A stretch of DNA of 64,000 nt. It comes from Flaccisagitta enflata (lineage: Eukaryota > Chaetognatha > Sagittoidea > Aphragmophora). This document shows positions 60,370-64,000 of this stretch, in pieces (position 1 is the first letter of the stretch; each line of letters begins with the position of its first letter). Location: the NCBI GenBank assembly GCA_965153355.1, contig OZ231127.1, positions 12,152,001 through 12,216,000 on the forward strand, in the 5' to 3' direction. The translations under genes were made by a program, and so were the position numbers. The notes below the pieces were generated by a model. It worked only from the letters and a program-made list of their open reading frames with translations. It was not told the DNA's origin and searched no databases.

Positions 60370-61090
60370 TTTTTTGTCGCGTGCTACGCGACTCTACACT
60401 CCGCTATGTCGGTCCGTCGGTTGGTTGATCGGTTGGTTGGTTGGTTGGTCGGTCCCCTTTTGGGCAGCGGCCCCGAAGGGGCCGATGACCTATGCTTTCA
60501 CACAGGGGAAATTTCTCCTTCTTCTTCTTCTTCGTACGTACCCCCCCCCTCGAGGCCCAAATCCTAGCCTCGAGGCTCAAATCCCAGCCTCGAGCCTCAA
60601 ATCGCAGTCTCCAGGCTTAAATCCCAGTCTTGAGGCTCAAATCCCAGTCTTGAGGCTCAAATCCCAGCCTTGAGGCTCAAATCCTAGTCCCGAGACCCAA
60701 ATCCTAGCCTCGAGGCTCAAATCCCAGCCTCGAAGCTCAAATCCCAGCCTTTAGGCTCAAATCCAAGCCTTGACGCTCAAATCCCAGCCTCAAGGCTCAA
60801 ATCCCAGCCTCAAGGCTCAAATCCCAGCTTCAAGGCCCCAATTCCAGCCTTGAGGCTCAAATAAAAACAGCATAGGTCATCGGCCCCTTCGGGGCCGCTG
60901 CCCCTCTAACTAGCTCACACCCACATACATTCACAAAGGGGCAACGGGTACCGCTGACCATCTAACGCTTTTGCGACTATTTACTTTGTTGGCATTTTTA
61001 AGCTTTTTGAGCTTACTGCTCCTTCCCAAATGCTCTAGTGACCTTCTCCAGCACTGCCCCTGCCCACCCGCACGTGTATCCGGCCTTGTT
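60370..61090 (+). mobile_element. HP element, class A, carrying a composite insertion
   Basis: Head GTCGCG-TGCTA-CGCGACTCT, a GGTTGGTTGGTTGGTC tract and GTCCCCTTTT. Composite element at 60462-60979, then TTACTTTGTTGGCATTTTTA, CTCCTTCCCAAATGCTCTAG, CAGCACTGCCCCTGCCCACC and CGCACG. A gap where GCGACT..GCC is expected, then TGTATCCGGCCTTGTT. Confidence 0.92.
60462..60979 (+). mobile_element. Composite hairpin-minisatellite element, copy 3
   Basis: GGGCAGCGGCCCCGAAGGGG followed by CCGATGACCTATGC, complemented by GCATAGGTCATCGGCC and CCTTCGGGGCCGCTGCCC near 60870-60903. About 15 units of CTCAAATCCCAGCCTCGAGG (20 bp). Tail GGGGCAACGGGTACCGCTGA and CTTTTGCGACTA. It is the most intact copy of the three. 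Confidence 0.92.
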
Positions 61091-61708
61091 TTTTCTTATA
61101 GGGGTACAGTCATCATAATTAGGTTGAATGGATGACCACAGTGCAGTGGGACCCTTGTATGAGGACGTATACATCTCCGACTCATAAACGGCGAAGAGTT
61201 CATTTGTATAATGTAGTAACTCAATATCGTTTTGTTGTTTTATAACAATACAATTTCAATCCAGTTTTTACAACGTGCAGTAAACTGTACTTGTTAGCAA
61301 CTGTATTATCATTTTCGTGTTTTTAAAATGATTGTGATATCAATAACAGAGGCTTATGTTTACGAAGTTGCCCACTTGACCCTTCCTCTAAGTACGTTAT
61401 GAATTTTCAAAATTCTGAAAGTATCCGTAAGAGATGATGTTTGTGGTCCAATTCGCTATCATAGAACCTTCTGGATTACCCTCCGGGGGCACTTTTAGAC
61501 GGCGGGGAAACCATCCCGCCTAATCACCTGGGTAAAGGGGGCCCACGCCATGGTCAGGTGGTCACAGGTGTGGGTCAACAGAACCAACCGATTTCAGTGC
61601 TGTGATTCACAGCCTATGATAGGGTCCTTCCGCCTGATGACTGTGTCATGTCAGTCAGACGAGATGATCATTTCTTTGGTCTGGACAAAAACGAATTTCG
61701 AACCCAAG
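61091..61708. other. No supported gene
   Basis: Unique sequence with no recognised repeat or coding support. Confidence 0.4.
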
Positions 61709-61836
61709 TTTTTGGTCGCACGTGCACGCAACTTTAAAACCAGTCTCCTGTTGGTTGGTTTGTCTGTCAGTTAGTTGGTCCGTCGATTGGTCTGTTGCAC
61801 TTAACTTTTTTTCGGCTAACTTTAAGGGCGGTACTC
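61709..61836 (+). mobile_element. HP element, class A-like, 5' part
   Basis: TTTTTGGTCGCACGTGCACG and CAACTTTAAAACC head with an imperfect stem, a GTTGGTTGGTTTG to GGTCCGTCGATTGGTC tract and CACTTAACTTTTTTTCGGC. The tail is not recognisable before the GTT array. Confidence 0.62.
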
Positions 61837-61857
61837 TCATTAAAAAACCCTTGTCTT

Positions 61858-62236
<379 letters not shown>

Positions 62237-62861
62237 CGAAGAGTGTCTAAAACTGTTTATGACGCATCATTCCATCGACCTCCAGCCACATTCAACAGGT
62301 CTGCTTTCTTTCTCGCCTTTCTCAAGAAGCGGGAAATGGTAGTGGGGGGGGGGGGGAATAAACAACAATGGAAGGGGGGACCGCCTAGATAAAAAACAGT
62401 CCAACGATTACGCATATATGAAAAAAAAAAGCAAGAATCAGTCAGTAGAAGTGCCTGGTCAGCAAAAGAAGAAGCAAGATCGAGTAGTCCAACACGTGCG
62501 CACGGTATATTGGTGAAACTCTTAATTCTAAATATATTTAATCAAGGTTCTAGAGCGAAGAACGTTTTACTAACACTTCGTTTATTCATATCGATGGAAA
62601 AAGGGTCACAACTCCCAACCAACTAACGGGTAGCAAACTTACATATGAGGAGGCATCTCAAGAACTGGGGCTGTTCGATTTTGGCTTCATTTTCATTCGC
62701 ATCGAAAGATTTCCCAACTACTTTAAAGTTTCACTAGAAAATGTTCCAAGAGAGGAGAATGATTCTGGTTTATTTCTTTTGTTCTGTTAAAAACCGAATT
62801 GCAATTTGGACTGTTGACAGGCATCCCAGCATCATCATAGCATTTTTCAAAAGTGTGTCAT
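62237..62861. other. No supported gene; poly-G run
   Basis: A poly-G run lies near 62344-62357. The other sequence shows no feature. Confidence 0.45.
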
Positions 62862-63170
62862 CACATCTCTGTGATAGTCTGTCCCGACGGTCCGTCCCAT
62901 AAGCTGTCCGCCCCCCGTACGATTGTCTGTCCGTCAACCCGTCTGTCCATCCCTCCGTCCCATTTTCTGTCCATCCCTCCATCCGTTTGTCTGTCCATCC
63001 CTCCGTCCGATTGTCTATTTGTCCAATCGTCTGTTTGTCCAGTTGTCTGTTGGTCCGAATGTCTGTCCGTCCCTTTGTCCGAACGTCTGTCCGTGCCTTC
63101 ATCCGCTTGTCTGTTGGTCTTGTTGTCCATACGGCTGTATACACGCGCTTGCGGGTGGGCAGGGGCAGGG
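62862..63170 (+). mobile_element. Possible HP element, class D-like, expanded tract
   Basis: GTGTGTCATCACATCTCTGT resembles the class D hairpin and CTCTATAA flank. A long degenerate GTCTGTCCGTCCATCCCTCC tract (62930-63130) follows, then GGCTGTATACACGCGCTTGC and GGGTGGGCAGGGG. The block order is unusual, so the assignment is tentative. Confidence 0.4.
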
Positions 63171-63222
63171 GCAGTCAATGTATTCCTCAAAACCCTGGCA
63201 ATTTTTGGGGCGATCGGCACAC

Positions 63223-64000
63223 GGCTCACAACTGAATCCAACTGTATCTTCAGTAAATGTAACAATTCTCAGTACTCAGTCCGTTCGACCGGCGCACAAC
63301 TGAATTCAACAGTATCTCCAGTAAATGTAATGATTCTCAATACTTAGTCCGTTCGACCGGCGCACAACTGAATGCAACTGTATCTTCAGTAAATGTATTT
63401 ATTCTCAGTACTCAGTCCGCTCGACTGGCGCACAACTGAATCCAACTGTATCTTCAGTAAATGTAACAATTCTCAGTACTCAGTCCGCTCGACCGGCGCA
63501 CAACTGAATCCAACTGTATCTTCAGTAAATGTAACAATTCTCAGTACTCAGTCCGCTCGACCGGCGCACAACTGAATCCAACTGTATCTTCAGTAAATGT
63601 AATAATTCTCAGTACTCAGTCCGTTCGACCGGCGCACAACTGAATCCAACTGTATCTTCAGTAAATGTAATAATTCTCAGTACTCAGTCCGTTCGACCGG
63701 CGCACAACTGAATCCAACTGTATCTTCAGTAAATGTAATAATTCTCAGTACTCAGTCCGTTCGACCGGCGCACAACTGAATCCAACTGTATCTTCAGTAA
63801 ATGTAACAATTCTCAGTACTCAGTCCGCTCGACCGGCGCACAACTGAATCCAACTGTATCTTCAGTAAATGTAACAATTCTCAGTACTCAGTCCGCTCGA
63901 CCGGCGCACAACTGAATCCAACTGTATCTTCAGTAACTGTAATAATTCTCAGTACTCAGTCCGTTCGACCGGCGCACAACTGAATCCAACTGTATCTTCA
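63223..64000 (+). repeat. 68-bp minisatellite running off the window
   Basis: GGCGCACAACTGAATCCAAC starts units at 63291, 63359, 63427 and 63495, exactly 68 bp apart, and so on to the window end (about 11 units). Other words are TGTATCTTCAGTAAATGTAA and CTCAGTACTCAGTCCG. Units differ at a few sites (CCGTTCG/CCGCTCG, AACAATT/AATAATT). The frames across it are not genes. Confidence 0.95.

Noticed and set aside
63223-64000. CRISPR-like array
   Set aside because: The whole 68-bp unit is repeated with only scattered substitutions. There are no unique spacers, and the setting is eukaryotic.

Overview
This window is eukaryotic DNA, most likely from an animal or a close relative. The evidence is GT-AG introns in a phase-consistent gene model, a degenerate TTAGGG-like telomeric stretch, many short non-autonomous DNA transposons with TA or 8-bp target duplications (Tc1/mariner-pogo-like and hAT-like), and very long dinucleotide to tetranucleotide microsatellites. 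I cannot name the species. I saw no rRNA, tRNA, CRISPR array or bacterial operon. Most open frames in the window are translations of microsatellites.

Only two protein genes are well supported. One is a plus-strand spliced gene, with six internal coding exons between 27435 and 31136. Their phases join into 260 codons, and their introns are filled with microsatellites. The 3' part of its second exon, with its splice donor, is tandemly repeated inside the next intron. The other is a long, apparently intronless, acidic and probably disordered protein (42986-46967). It has one frame break near its 5' end, a repeat insertion just upstream, and a stop codon lying at the edge of a segmental duplication.

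The rest is repeats. The dominant element is a short dispersed family, called HP here, with more than 30 full or partial copies. Its head is a small hairpin set in conserved flanks. Four stem versions occur (A, B, C, D), which differ at two positions by compensating changes. Many tails carry a third copy of the same motif. Other families are a GCTC-rich MITE (four loci), pogo-like TIR elements (three plus a remnant), several hAT-like elements with exact or near-exact 8-bp target duplications, long foldbacks, and a composite element made of a hairpin end plus an approximately 20-bp minisatellite (three copies). Several insertions are nested, so empty sites can be read from related copies.

Layout: 1-7.8 kb, MITEs and HP elements. 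8.0-13.2 kb, a large imperfect inverted repeat bounded on both sides by CATA arrays. 13.5-18.4 kb, CT/CTTT/CTT tracts. 19.7-21.4 kb, a 62-bp minisatellite split by an hAT-like insertion. 22-22.8 kb, a two-monomer minisatellite. 25.4-26.9 kb, an AT-rich foldback. 27.4-32.2 kb, the spliced gene. 35.6-41.1 kb and 46.96-52.5 kb, a direct duplication of about 5.5 kb flanking the acidic-protein gene. 54-61 kb, nested composite elements. 61.9-62.2 kb, a GTT array. 63.2 kb to the window end, a 68-bp minisatellite.
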